A stretch of 64,000 nt of DNA from positions 62,001 to 126,000 of the forward strand of contig CAVSXT010000003.1 in the NCBI GenBank assembly GCA_963732005.1, in the 5' to 3' direction. Below the pieces are notes generated by a model, which was not told the origin of the DNA, made no database searches, and worked only from the letters and a program-made list of their open reading frames with translations. Numbering within the stretch: the first letter of the stretch is position 1; the number at the start of each line of letters is the position of its first letter. The stretch comes from JASLEW01 sp963732005. GTDB taxonomy: Bacteria > Acidobacteriota > Thermoanaerobaculia > Multivoradales > UBA5704. Of the stretch, positions 23,916 through 33,722 are shown piece after piece. The position numbers and the translations under genes were made by a program.

Positions 23916-24753
23916 CGGGGGCGACCCTTTGCAGCTCCGGCGGCGGCTGCGCGTGCTCGAGCAGGTAGACCTGGTCGAGCGCGCCGAGGTCCACGGCGGG
24001 CGCGACGCCGATCTTGTGAAACAGCTGGCCGCCCGCCTCGACCGACACCACGGTGCCCACCGGGATGCCGCGCGGGTAGACGCCGTCGATGCCGGCGGTC
24101 AGCACGCTGTCGCCGGGCCGCACGTCGGCCGACAGCGGGATGTAGTCGAGCGACAGGCCGCCGCCCTCCTGGCCGCTGCCGCGCACCACCCCCTGGCGGC
24201 GGGTGCGCAGGATCATCCCGCCCACCGCGGCGGCGCGGTCGGTGACCAGCTGCACCTTGGCGTAGGAGCCGGCGACCACCACCACCCTGCCGACCAGGCC
24301 GGCCGCCGACAGCACCGGCTGATTGACCGCCGCCGGCCGGGCGCCGGTGTAGAGCATCAGCGACCGCAGCCAGGAGGCGTGGTCGGCGTAGACCACGTCG
24401 ACGGCGCGGATCTCGCCGACCAGCGGCGCGCTGTAGCGGACGGCGTCGCCCAGCCGGGACAGCTCCTGCTCGACGTCGCCGAGCCGCAGCAGCCGCAGCC
24501 GCTGCTCCTCGACCTGGCGGTGCAGCCGGCGGTTCTCCTCGAGCAGAGTCCCCTGCAGCCGCACCTTGTGCCCAAGCTCGGAGGCGGCCCCGGTGGCGGC
24601 GGTGACCGCGCGCGCCAGCGGGCCCAGCAGGCGCATGCCGATCACCTCGGCGTAAGTGCGCGACCTGGTGCTGCGGGCGCCTTCGACGGCCACCAGCACC
24701 AGCTGCCCCAGCAGCAGCAGGGTCAGCAGATAGCCGGTGCGACGTTCGTCCAC
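23902..24753 (-). CDS. mreC: Rod-shape determining protein MreC
   Basis: 283 residues: one N-terminal transmembrane helix (about 8-25), a coiled coil near 65-105 (LEENRRLHRQVEEQRLRLLRL), then the beta-rich periplasmic domain with VNQPVLSAAGLVGRVV and DSVLTAGIDGVYPRGIPVG. MreC organises PBP2 and RodA on the outer face of the inner membrane. It is 7 bases downstream of mreB. Confidence 0.95.
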   Translation of the reverse strand: MDERRTGYLLTLLLLGQLVLVAVEGARSTRSRTYAEVIGMRLLGPLARAVTAATGAASELGHKVRLQGTLLEENRRLHRQVEEQRLRLLRLGDVEQELSRLGDAVRYSAPLVGEIRAVDVVYADHASWLRSLMLYTGARPAAVNQPVLSAAGLVGRVVVVAGSYAKVQLVTDRAAAVGGMILRTRRQGVVRGSGQEGGGLSLDYIPLSADVRPGDSVLTAGIDGVYPRGIPVGTVVSVEAGGQLFHKIGVAPAVDLGALDQVYLLEHAQPPPELQRVAPDARR

Positions 24754-24760
24754 GGATCGA

Positions 24761-25786
<1,026 letters not shown>

Positions 25787-25890
25787 CAGCCTTGTCTGTT
25801 CCTCAGGTTGGCCACGTCTGCCGCCGGGACGCCGGCATGCGGCAGCGGGCGCGGGACAGGTCAGTGAATGTTAGCCGGCACCAGCCGGAA

Positions 25891-27348
25891 TCAAGGATTC
25901 TCCACCAGCACGCGGCGACGGCGCACCGTCTCGCCGCCCCACTGGTCGCGAGCCCGGATCTCGATGAAGCTCCACCCTTCCTTGTCGAACTGGACCGTCT
26001 TCTTGAACGAACCGTCGGCGCCCACGGCGGTCTGCTCGCCGTTGATGTCGAGCCGGGAGCCGGGAGTGCATACCCCGGCGACGATGAAGATACTACCGTA
26101 GGATTTCACGTCCGCGAGGTCCAGCTCGGGGGGAACGCTGGGGCGGTCACCGCCGCTCCTGGCGGCGGCGACGCGAAACTTGCGCGGCCGGCTCCAGGGG
26201 CCTTCGAAGCCTTCGCGGCTGAAAGCGGCGACGCGCCAGAAGAACGTCCCCTCGCCGCGCAGCCCGAGCGTGGCCTTGGGCTTGGAGCGGTTCTCGACGC
26301 TGATCAGGTTTTCGGCGAAGAGATGATTGCGTGAGACCTGGAGAGCGTAGCGGGCCGAGCCGGGGACTGGGTTCCAGGACAGCACCAGGCTCGGCGCGCG
26401 GTCGAGGTCGAGCTCGCGGTTGTCGGCGGGCTCGATCGGCTCGGGCGAAGGCGGCAGCTTCTGGGCCGGCGACAGCAGGTCGCCGGTCTGCACCACCTGT
26501 TGCAGCTCGCCGACCTCGCGGGTCATGCCGCCGTTGGCCGCCAGCTCCATACCGCCGCGCACGGCGCCGAAACGGCCGCGCTTGCCGTCGCGATCGTAGG
26601 TCACGAAGGCCTCGGAGTCCTGGCGCACCTTGGCCACGGCGCCGGGAGTCTTGACCTGGCTGGGATGGCTGGCGGTGTCGAGGTTGACCCAGCCGTACTC
26701 CATCTGGATGGCCTGGTCGGCGGCCGCCTGCCCCGCCGCGGCCTCGCCGCCGCCACCACCCGGGGAGATGGCGAATTGGGTGTTGGAGCGCACGGTGTAG
26801 AGCGTACCGTCGAGGAAGACGATCTCGGCCGAGCCGCCGTTGCCGGTGCGGACGTAGTCCCCGGCACGCAACGACAGGCGGGGGTGCGCCTCTTCCCAGC
26901 TGGCGCCGTCGGCGCGCTTGTACTCCACCTCGCCCTGCAGCGAGATGAACTGGGCCTGGCCGCCGGAGTTGGTGAGCGCGACGGTGTCGAGGATGGACTG
27001 CAGCAGCTTGCGGCTGGTGATGGCGTTGGCCAGGGCGGCGCGGAACCGCCTGCGGGCGAACTCGGCGCGGGCGTCCTGCAGCCGCTGGGTGCCGGCGTCG
27101 TACTCGCTCTTGAGCTCGCCCATCTTGACGTCGTCGCGCACCCGGGCCAGCAGGCGCTGGTCCTCGTCGATGGTCAGCCTTGAGTTGCGTTCGAGCGCTT
27201 TGCTCTCCCAGGAGCGGTAGGCCAGGTAGCCGCCGGTCGCGGCGACGGCGATCAGCAGTAGGAAGAACCAGCCGCGCAGCGTGTCGACCGAAATGCTGTA
27301 CCAATCCTGGCGCTTGCGGGTCGGCTTGCGGGCGGGCGACGCAGGCAA
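25891..27348 (-). CDS. Membrane-anchored FecR-domain protein
   Basis: About 485 residues if it starts at the TTG at 27348 (AGGAAAGGGA just upstream); an ATG at 27399 is possible. After a basic N-terminus comes one transmembrane helix (WFFLLLIAVAATGGYLAY), a helical region, then a FecR domain: LQGEVEYKRADG, LRAGDYVRTGNGGSAEIVFLDGTLYTV. After a Gly-rich stretch follow FN3-like strands (LVLSWNPVPGSARYALQV, FFWRVAAFSREGFEGPWS) and a final small beta-domain. FecR domains of this kind, apart from siderophore signalling, occur in large envelope proteins. Ligand and partner are unknown. It precedes mreB in reading direction. Confidence 0.8.
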   Translation of the reverse strand: MPASPARKPTRKRQDWYSISVDTLRGWFFLLLIAVAATGGYLAYRSWESKALERNSRLTIDEDQRLLARVRDDVKMGELKSEYDAGTQRLQDARAEFARRRFRAALANAITSRKLLQSILDTVALTNSGGQAQFISLQGEVEYKRADGASWEEAHPRLSLRAGDYVRTGNGGSAEIVFLDGTLYTVRSNTQFAISPGGGGGEAAAGQAAADQAIQMEYGWVNLDTASHPSQVKTPGAVAKVRQDSEAFVTYDRDGKRGRFGAVRGGMELAANGGMTREVGELQQVVQTGDLLSPAQKLPPSPEPIEPADNRELDLDRAPSLVLSWNPVPGSARYALQVSRNHLFAENLISVENRSKPKATLGLRGEGTFFWRVAAFSREGFEGPWSRPRKFRVAAARSGGDRPSVPPELDLADVKSYGSIFIVAGVCTPGSRLDINGEQTAVGADGSFKKTVQFDKEGWSFIEIRARDQWGGETVRRRRVLVENP

Positions 27349-27420
27349 CGAGATCCCTTTCCTGTCGGTCCCTGTTCTTCGGGCGGGGCAATATATCACA
27401 CGCCCGAGGAGCGGGGTGGC

Positions 27421-29388
27421 TCAGCGGTGGCCGGCCGGGGCGGCGGGCGCCGAGGCATGCCGGCGCAGCCAGGCGAGGACCTGCTCCACCTGATCGTTGG
27501 GGCGGATGCGGCTGGCGGCGAGCAGCTCGCCGGCGCCGCGGCGCAGCTCGCCGCGGTAGAGGCTGATCATGCCTGCGAAGTAGCGGGCGCGCTGGTTGGC
27601 GGGGTTGGCGGCGAGCAGCCGCGCCAGCTCGGCGCGGGCGGCGGCGGCGGCGAGGGGATCGGCGGCGAGGGCGGCGAGGCCGGGGCCGCCGCCGTAGGGG
27701 CCGCCGAAGGGAGGAAACCGTCGCAGCTCGAGCCGGCCGAGCTGCGCGGCGTAGCGCGCGCCGCGGCGGAGGTAGACGGCGGAGAAGTCGTCCCAGTAGA
27801 CCAGGCCCCAGGCGCCGCCGGCGATCTCGGGCTGAATGCCCGGCAGGTCGTGCTCGGCGAGCACCAGGTAGTCGAGGCGATAATGGCGGGCGGTGCGCCC
27901 GAACGGCTGGGTGGCGACCTCGCGCACCAGCTCGGCGAAGACGTCGTTGCGCCCGTCCCAGAACACCGGCACCCGCAGGCGCCAGCCGAGGAAACCGCCC
28001 CAGTTCTGATGGTTGAAGAGGTGGTCGGCGGCGCCGGCGATCCCCTGTGCGGCCAGGAAGCGGGCGGCAGCCTGGGGCAACGGCTCGGCGATCAGGCCGC
28101 CGGCGGCCGGCGGCCGGCGCGCCCACTCGGCGGCGGTGCCGGCGATCGCCATGCCGCCGACCGGCAGGAGTAAAAGCGCCACCAAACCAGCCGCCAGCCC
28201 TGGCCGGCCGGCGAGGCCGATCATCCCGGCCGTGGCGCCGCCGGGGGCCGCGGCAGGCGCGACGGCAGACGGCGCGGCGGCCCGAGGCTCCGGCAAGGAA
28301 GCTGGCGCCGGCCGCCACACCAGCAGCCGGTAGAGGGTTGGCAGGGCGATCACCACCAGATCGAAGACGAAGCGGTGGGAAGCCAGGGTGAGCACCAGGA
28401 AGCTGGCGATCGCCGCCGCCTCGGCCGGCGGCAGGCGCCCTGCCTGGCGCAGCGAGCGCAGCGGCAGCAACGCCAGCAGCAACAGCACCACCAGCAGCCA
28501 GAGCGCGGCGTTGGCGCCACCCGCGGGAGCGGCGGCCGAGAAGTGTCCCAGCTCCCAGGGGATGCCGCTGGCGAACAGGATCCGCGCCAGGAGGAACGGG
28601 TACAAAGGCGCGTCCAGCCCGTTGGGATTGAGCAGGGTCAGCGCCAGCGCCGCGGCCAGGGTCCACAGGTAGGGCGCCGCCTCCCGCCTGGGGCGGCGGG
28701 CCAACAGCGGCGCGAGGGCGTGGAGAGCCAGCACGTAGAGCCCGAAGACGACTCCCGAGTGCAGGTTCGCCCAGGGCCAGAAGAGGACGGCCGTCACCCC
28801 CAGCCAGCGGCGCCTGCCGGTGCGGCGGTAGCGTGCGAGGGCGGCGAGCACCAGTGCCAGCATCAGCTCGCCGGCCAGGGCGGCGCGCAGGAAGATCTCC
28901 GGCGAGGCCGCCCAGAGCCCGAGGCCGAGCAGCGCCGCCAGCAGCAGCCAGCGTGAGGTGGCGCTCGCCCCGCCCGGAACCGCACCCGGCATGACCGCCG
29001 CGCCCGGCATCGGCGCCCCGCCCGGCGCCACCGCCCCACCCGCCAGCTCGACGGCCCGCCAGCCGACGGCGGCGAAGATGGCCAGGGTCAGCAGCGCGGC
29101 CATCCCTACCAGGCCACCGGCGCCGGCGGCGCGCCAGACCAGCCAGCTCGCCAGCGAGAACCCCCATTCGTGGGTGATCCAGCGGGCGCCGAACCGGGTG
29201 TAGGAAAAGAGGTCGGCCAGCGGCACCTGGTGATGGGCGGCGATCCACTCGCCGGTGCGCAGATGCCAGAACAGGTCGTCGTGGACCAGCGGCTGCAGCG
29301 ACCAGGCGAGCGCCAGCGCCAGCAGCGCGAGCAGCGCCGCGGCGCAGGCGAGCCGGCAGGCGATGGCCCTAGGTCTCATCGCCTGCAC
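27421..29388 (-). CDS. Polytopic membrane protein, GT-C-like, with C-terminal TPR-like region
   Basis: 655 residues. The N-terminus has a transmembrane helix, then the motif HDDLFWHLRTGEWI and DLFSYTRFGARWITHEWG, with acidic and His residues on the first outer loop as in GT-C-type glycosyltransferases that use polyprenyl-phosphate donors. About ten hydrophobic segments follow. The last 150 residues are soluble: a domain with FWDGRNDVFAELVRE and a TPR-like helix pair (LAANPANQRARYFAGMISLYRGELRRG). Catalytic function is unproven. It is divergent from ppiD and 72 bases upstream of the FecR-domain gene, so the two may be co-expressed. Confidence 0.6.
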   Translation of the reverse strand: MQAMRPRAIACRLACAAALLALLALALAWSLQPLVHDDLFWHLRTGEWIAAHHQVPLADLFSYTRFGARWITHEWGFSLASWLVWRAAGAGGLVGMAALLTLAIFAAVGWRAVELAGGAVAPGGAPMPGAAVMPGAVPGGASATSRWLLLAALLGLGLWAASPEIFLRAALAGELMLALVLAALARYRRTGRRRWLGVTAVLFWPWANLHSGVVFGLYVLALHALAPLLARRPRREAAPYLWTLAAALALTLLNPNGLDAPLYPFLLARILFASGIPWELGHFSAAAPAGGANAALWLLVVLLLLALLPLRSLRQAGRLPPAEAAAIASFLVLTLASHRFVFDLVVIALPTLYRLLVWRPAPASLPEPRAAAPSAVAPAAAPGGATAGMIGLAGRPGLAAGLVALLLLPVGGMAIAGTAAEWARRPPAAGGLIAEPLPQAAARFLAAQGIAGAADHLFNHQNWGGFLGWRLRVPVFWDGRNDVFAELVREVATQPFGRTARHYRLDYLVLAEHDLPGIQPEIAGGAWGLVYWDDFSAVYLRRGARYAAQLGRLELRRFPPFGGPYGGGPGLAALAADPLAAAAARAELARLLAANPANQRARYFAGMISLYRGELRRGAGELLAASRIRPNDQVEQVLAWLRRHASAPAAPAGHR

Positions 29389-29397
29389 CGGCGATGG

Positions 29398-29427
29398 TTG
29401 TGCGGCCGGCCCGGCGGCTGGTAAAGT
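29398..29427 (+). promoter_or_regulatory. Weak promoter candidate for ppiD
   Basis: TTGTGC (29398-29403), 18-base spacer, TAAAGT (29422-29427), located 48 bases before the ppiD ATG in the divergent intergenic region. The match to consensus is partial. Confidence 0.3.
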
Positions 29428-29474
29428 GCTGCTCCCTCCGGCGCCTCGCGGCCCGGAGCGAAAGGAGTCGGTGT

Positions 29475-31436
29475 ATGCTCAAGGTCCTCCGCGACAATGT
29501 GAAGTACTTGAGTTGGATCCTATGGGTGATTATCGCCCTGTTCGTGCTCTTCATCTTTGCCGACTTCGGCGCCGGTCTCGGCGGCAACAACCGCGACACG
29601 ATGACCTGGGCCGCCAAGGTGGGCAGCGCCACCGTCTCCCGCATCGAGTACCAGCACGCCTACCAGACCCTGGACAACCAGTACCGCCGGCAGCTCGGCG
29701 AGCAGTACTCGACCGAGATCGCCAAGCAGCTGCGGCTGCCGCTGCGCGCCCTGGACAAGGCGATCACCGACAAGATCATGCTGCGCGAGGCGGAGCGCAT
29801 CGGCCTGCGGGTGACCGACGCCGAGGTGCGTGACGCGGTGCTCGAGGAGATGGTTTTCCACGACGAGCAGGGGCGGTTCATCGGCCAGGAGCAATACCAG
29901 CAGGTGCTGGGGTCCAACGGCTTCACCGCCGCGAGCTTCGAGCAGGAGCTGCGGGAGCAGATCCTGATGCAGAAGCTGCTCTCGGCCCTGCGCGCCGATC
30001 TCTACATCAGCGACGCCGAGATCGAGAAGAGCTACCGCGATCAGGTCGAGCGCGCCAAGATCCGCTACCTCGAAGTGCCGCGCAGCCGCTTCGGCGACGT
30101 CGCCGTGCCGCAGAGCGAGGTCGCCGCCTATTTCCAGCAGCACCGCCAGGAGTATCGCCTGCCCGAGCAGCGCGAGGGCGCCTACCTGCTGGTGGAGGCC
30201 AGCCGGTTGCTCGACCAGGTGAAGATCACCGACGCCGACCTGCAGGCCTACTACCAGTCGCACCAGGACGAGTTCAAGCAGGACGAGCAGGTGCGCGCCA
30301 GCCACATCCTGCTGCTGGTCAACGACAAGCGCACCGACGCCCAGGCGCGCGAGCAGATGGAGGCGATCAAGCGGCGGATCGACAACGGCGAGGACTTCGG
30401 CGCCGTCGCGCGCCAGGTGTCGGAGGATCCCGGCAGCAAGGCCAACGGCGGCGACCTCGGCTTCTTCGGCCACGGCCGCATGGTCAAGGAGTTCGAGCAG
30501 GCGGCCTTCTCGTCGACTCCCGGCAGGCTGGTGGGCCCGATCAAGACGCCGTTCGGCTACCACCTGCTGCGGGTGACCGGCAAGCGAGCCGCCGGCGTGC
30601 AGCCTTTCGCCGAGGTTCGCGAGCAGATCCACGGCCGCCTCGGCTTCGATCAGGCCCGGCAGCTGGCCGAGTCCAAGGCCAAGGACCTGGCGAAGCGCCT
30701 CGCCGCCGAGAAGCCGCACAGCGCCGCGGCGCTGCAGGCGCTCGCCAAGGACAGCCAGGGGGTGACCTTCACCGCCACCGGCAGGTTCGGGCAGCAGGAG
30801 CCGGTGCCCGGGCTCGGCCTGGTGCCGTCGTTCAACACCGCGATGTTCGCGGCCAAGGCGGGCGACGTCACCGGCGCGCTCGAGATCCCGCGCGGCTGGA
30901 CCGTCGCCTGGGTGCAGGCGGTCTACCCGGCGCACCTCGCCGAGCTGTCCGAGGTGGAACCCAAGGTGCGGCAGGCGATGATCGAGCGCAAGCAGCAGGA
31001 GAAGGCGGTCGAGGTGCTGAACCAGGCGCGCCGCGAGATCCAGCAGGGCAAGTCGCTCGACCAGGCGGCGGCCGAGCTGGCGGTGCAGGTCAAGGAGACT
31101 CCGGAGTTCGGCGCCACCGGCACGATCCCCGGCATCGGCACCAGCCCGCAGCTGATCAAGCTGGCGATGTCGCTGCCCACCGGGCAGCTGGGCGGGCCGG
31201 TGGCCGACACCCAGGGCGCCGTGCTCTTCCAGGTCACCGACCGCAAGAGCCTGGAGCCGGCCAAGTTCGCCGCCGCCAAGGATCAGACCCGCCAGAACCT
31301 GCAGCAGCAGAAGCTGGGCTCGATCCTCGGTGCGCTGATCGAGCGCCGGCGCCGCGAGCTGGGGGTCGACTACAACCGCAAGTGGCTCGAGACGTTGGGC
31401 ATCACGCCCGACCAGCAGCAGCCCCAGCCGGGCTAG
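29475..31436 (+). CDS. ppiD: PpiD-type membrane-anchored periplasmic chaperone/prolyl isomerase
   Basis: 653 residues from the ATG at 29475 (AAAGGAG upstream). The N-terminal helix (LSWILWVIIALFVLFIFADF) anchors it in the inner membrane. SurA_N-like helices follow (about 40-190). A parvulin domain (about 270-370) shows VRASHILLLV, EDFGAVARQVSEDPG, GGDLGFFGHGRMV and FGYHLLRVTG. A second, degenerate parvulin-like half and a charged tail complete it. PpiD assists folding of exported proteins at the Sec translocon. It is the first gene of a ppiD-ruvA-radical SAM run on the plus strand. Confidence 0.93.
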   Translation: MLKVLRDNVKYLSWILWVIIALFVLFIFADFGAGLGGNNRDTMTWAAKVGSATVSRIEYQHAYQTLDNQYRRQLGEQYSTEIAKQLRLPLRALDKAITDKIMLREAERIGLRVTDAEVRDAVLEEMVFHDEQGRFIGQEQYQQVLGSNGFTAASFEQELREQILMQKLLSALRADLYISDAEIEKSYRDQVERAKIRYLEVPRSRFGDVAVPQSEVAAYFQQHRQEYRLPEQREGAYLLVEASRLLDQVKITDADLQAYYQSHQDEFKQDEQVRASHILLLVNDKRTDAQAREQMEAIKRRIDNGEDFGAVARQVSEDPGSKANGGDLGFFGHGRMVKEFEQAAFSSTPGRLVGPIKTPFGYHLLRVTGKRAAGVQPFAEVREQIHGRLGFDQARQLAESKAKDLAKRLAAEKPHSAAALQALAKDSQGVTFTATGRFGQQEPVPGLGLVPSFNTAMFAAKAGDVTGALEIPRGWTVAWVQAVYPAHLAELSEVEPKVRQAMIERKQQEKAVEVLNQARREIQQGKSLDQAAAELAVQVKETPEFGATGTIPGIGTSPQLIKLAMSLPTGQLGGPVADTQGAVLFQVTDRKSLEPAKFAAAKDQTRQNLQQQKLGSILGALIERRRRELGVDYNRKWLETLGITPDQQQPQPG

Positions 31437-31449
31437 TGGCCGCGCGGCC

Positions 31450-32037
31450 GTGATCGGCTCCCTGCACGGCACGGTCCTGCGCTCGGGCCCCGAGCGGGTG
31501 CTGATCGACGTCCAGGGCGTCGGCTACGAGGTCCACATCCCGCTGTCCACCTACTACGAGATCGAGCGGGCGGGCAGCGGCCCCATCCGCCTGTTCATCC
31601 ACACTCACCTGCGGGAAGACGGCATCGCGCTGTTCGGCTTCTTCAGCGAGCGCGAGAAGCTGCTGTTCGAGAAGCTGATCGCGGTTTCCGGCATCGGCCC
31701 CCGGCTGGCCCGCGTGGTGCTCTCCGGCATGGCGGCCGACGATCTGCTGGCGGCGCTGGCGGCGGGCGACCTGGGCCGCCTCACCAGCATCCCGGGCATC
31801 GGCCGCAAGACCGCCGAGCGGATGGTGCTCGAGCTGCGTGACAAGATGCGCGAGCTGGCCGCCGAGCTGCCCGGCAGGGAGGCGCCCGCCGGCGAAGAGG
31901 TGGTGTCGGCGCTGGTCAACCTGGGCTACCGGCCCGCCCAGGCGGAGCGGGCGGTCGCCGACGCCCGCCGCGACCGGCCGGACGCGCCGTTCCAGGACCT
32001 GCTCCGCGCCAGCCTGAACCGTCTGGCGCGGATCTGA
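31450..32037 (+). CDS. ruvA: Holliday junction DNA helicase subunit RuvA
   Basis: 195 residues, GTG start 13 bases after ppiD. Domain I OB-fold (MIGSLHGTVL, VGYEVHIPLSTYYEI), domain II with two helix-hairpin-helix motifs (LIAVSGIGPRLARVVLSG and LTSIPGIGRKTAERMVLELRDKM), and a short C-terminal domain III that binds RuvB. RuvA tetramers hold the four-way junction for branch migration. ruvB is 2.6 kb away on the opposite strand rather than adjacent, and ruvC is not in the window. Confidence 0.97.
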   Translation: MIGSLHGTVLRSGPERVLIDVQGVGYEVHIPLSTYYEIERAGSGPIRLFIHTHLREDGIALFGFFSEREKLLFEKLIAVSGIGPRLARVVLSGMAADDLLAALAAGDLGRLTSIPGIGRKTAERMVLELRDKMRELAAELPGREAPAGEEVVSALVNLGYRPAQAERAVADARRDRPDAPFQDLLRASLNRLARI

Positions 32038-32082
32038 ACGGCGGGGCACCCGCCCGATAGCCGTCGAAAGCCGCCGATAGCG

Positions 32083-32088
32083 TAGAAT
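32083..32088 (+). promoter_or_regulatory. -10-like element just before the radical SAM gene
   Basis: TAGAAT ends 11 bases before the ATG at 32100. Transcription would begin at about 32095, giving an almost leaderless mRNA. No ribosome site is visible between it and the start. Confidence 0.35.
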
Positions 32089-32099
32089 GATTGGTTGCG

Positions 32100-33686
32100 A
32101 TGAAGCAGCGAGCCTATGACTGGTCCCCGTACCGCGCCGCCGAGCGGCCGGTCGAGCGCTTTCCCGCCCATGGGCGCTGGCGGCTGGGGTTGGCCTACGC
32201 CAACAGCTACCACGTCGCCATGTCGAGCCTGGGGTTCCAGCGGGTGTACGAGCTGGTGCACCGGCGGCCGGATTGGACCTGCGAGCGCTTCTTCGCCGAC
32301 GGCTCGGGGCCGCCGCAGTCGGTGGAGAGCGGGCTGCCGCTCGGCCAGGTGGGCTGCGTGGCCTTCTCGGTCTCCTTCGAGCAGGACTACGTCAACCTGC
32401 TGCAGATGCTCGACCGGGCAGGCATCCCGCTGCGGCGCACCGCCCGCGGGCCGTGGCATCCGCTGGTCGTCATGGGGGGCTCCTGCGCCGCCATCAATCC
32501 GCTGCCGATGGCGGAGTTCGTGGACGTCTTCGCCCTGGGCGCCGCCGAGAACGTGCTGCCGGCGTTGCTCGCCGCGCTCGAGGAGGAGCAGGACCGCGAG
32601 GCGGTGACCGCCAGGCTGGCCGCCCGCGAGGGCTTCTACGTCCCCGCCCACCACCGTCCCGAAGAGGAAGGCGACGAGCTGCCCAAGCTCGACAAGCTCG
32701 AGCTGACCGAGGAGCAGATGCGGCTGCCGGGCCACCTGCCGACCACCGTCATCGTCACCCCGCGCACCGAGTTCGCCGACAAGTTCCTGATCGAGATGTC
32801 GCGCGGCTGCCCCGAGAAATGCCGCTACTGCTGGGCGACCTTCGGCATGGGCCTCTTCCGCTGGCATCCGGCCGGCTACATCCTGGACTCGCTGGATCGC
32901 GCCCGCACGGTCACCGACCAGCTCGGCTTCGTCGCCACGGCGGTCGGCGATCACCCCGAGATCGAGCGCATCCTGCGCGAGGCCAACCACCTCGGCTTCC
33001 GCACCTCGGTGTCGTCGATCCGCATCCCGGCGGTGACCGAGGGGGTGCTCGCGGCGCTCCACGCTTCCGGCGACCGCTCGATCACGCTCGCGCCGGAGAC
33101 CGGCACCGACGAGCTGCGCGCCAAGATGGGCAAGCCGATCACCAACGACCTGCTGCTCGACAAGGTGCGGCTCATCTTCCGCCACGGCTTCACCCAGCTC
33201 AAGCTCTACTTCATCGTCGGGCTGCCCGGCGAGACCATGGCCGACGTGCACGGCATCGTCGAGCTGGCGGCACGGGCGCGCGCGGTGATGCTCGAGCAGT
33301 GTTCGGCGAGCGGCGTCATCGGCCACATCCACCTGGGCGCCAACGTGCTGGTGCCCAAGCCCTACACCCCCTGGCAGCGCCAGCCGATGGACGGCGAGAA
33401 GAGCCTGCGCGAGAAGATCGCGGTGCTCAGGCGCGGCGTGTCCCACCTGCCCAACGTCTCGCTCGGCTCGATCTCGGTGCGCCAGGCGGTTTGGCAGACC
33501 TACATCAGCAAGGCCGGCAGCGACGCCGCCGAGGCGCTCGAGCAAGCCGCCCGCGGCGAGCCGCTCACCGCCCTGCTGCACCGCTTCGCGCCACGCATCC
33601 AGGCCGAGGTCTTCAGCCACCTCGAAGGCGACCTGCGCTGGCACTTCATGCGCCAGGGCCGGTTCGCCGCCGCTCAGCCGCAGTAG
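32100..33686 (+). CDS. B12-binding-type radical SAM protein, TIGR03960-like
   Basis: 528 residues from the ATG at 32100 (a TTG at 32091 is the alternative). The N-terminal domain (about 1-220) has the cobalamin-binding-like alpha/beta pattern (LGLAYANSYHVAMSSLGFQ, VVMGGSCAAINPLPMAEFVDVFALGAAE). The radical SAM core has the cluster motif RGCPEKCRYCW (C-x3-C-x2-C), TSVSSIRIPAVTEG and APETGTDELRAKMGK. This matches the TIGR03960 group, widespread and of unknown substrate, in some species fused to or next to a DUF2344 protein. It probably performs an RNA or protein modification, but this is not established. Confidence 0.85.
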   Translation: MKQRAYDWSPYRAAERPVERFPAHGRWRLGLAYANSYHVAMSSLGFQRVYELVHRRPDWTCERFFADGSGPPQSVESGLPLGQVGCVAFSVSFEQDYVNLLQMLDRAGIPLRRTARGPWHPLVVMGGSCAAINPLPMAEFVDVFALGAAENVLPALLAALEEEQDREAVTARLAAREGFYVPAHHRPEEEGDELPKLDKLELTEEQMRLPGHLPTTVIVTPRTEFADKFLIEMSRGCPEKCRYCWATFGMGLFRWHPAGYILDSLDRARTVTDQLGFVATAVGDHPEIERILREANHLGFRTSVSSIRIPAVTEGVLAALHASGDRSITLAPETGTDELRAKMGKPITNDLLLDKVRLIFRHGFTQLKLYFIVGLPGETMADVHGIVELAARARAVMLEQCSASGVIGHIHLGANVLVPKPYTPWQRQPMDGEKSLREKIAVLRRGVSHLPNVSLGSISVRQAVWQTYISKAGSDAAEALEQAARGEPLTALLHRFAPRIQAEVFSHLEGDLRWHFMRQGRFAAAQPQ

Positions 33687-33689
33687 GAG

Positions 33690-33722
33690 CCTGGCTCCCC
33701 CGGTTCGTCGGGGGGAACCTAG
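33690..33722. terminator. Bidirectional hairpin between convergent genes
   Basis: CCTGGCTCCCCC and GGGGGGAACCTAGG face each other around a short loop (TTCG region), in the 32-base gap between the radical SAM stop and the lipid kinase stop on the other strand. Likely a shared terminator. Confidence 0.55.

Noticed and set aside
21495..24245. A 916-codon open frame on the plus strand across mrdA/mreD/mreC
   Set aside because: It is antisense to five well-supported cell-wall genes and has no recognisable domain.
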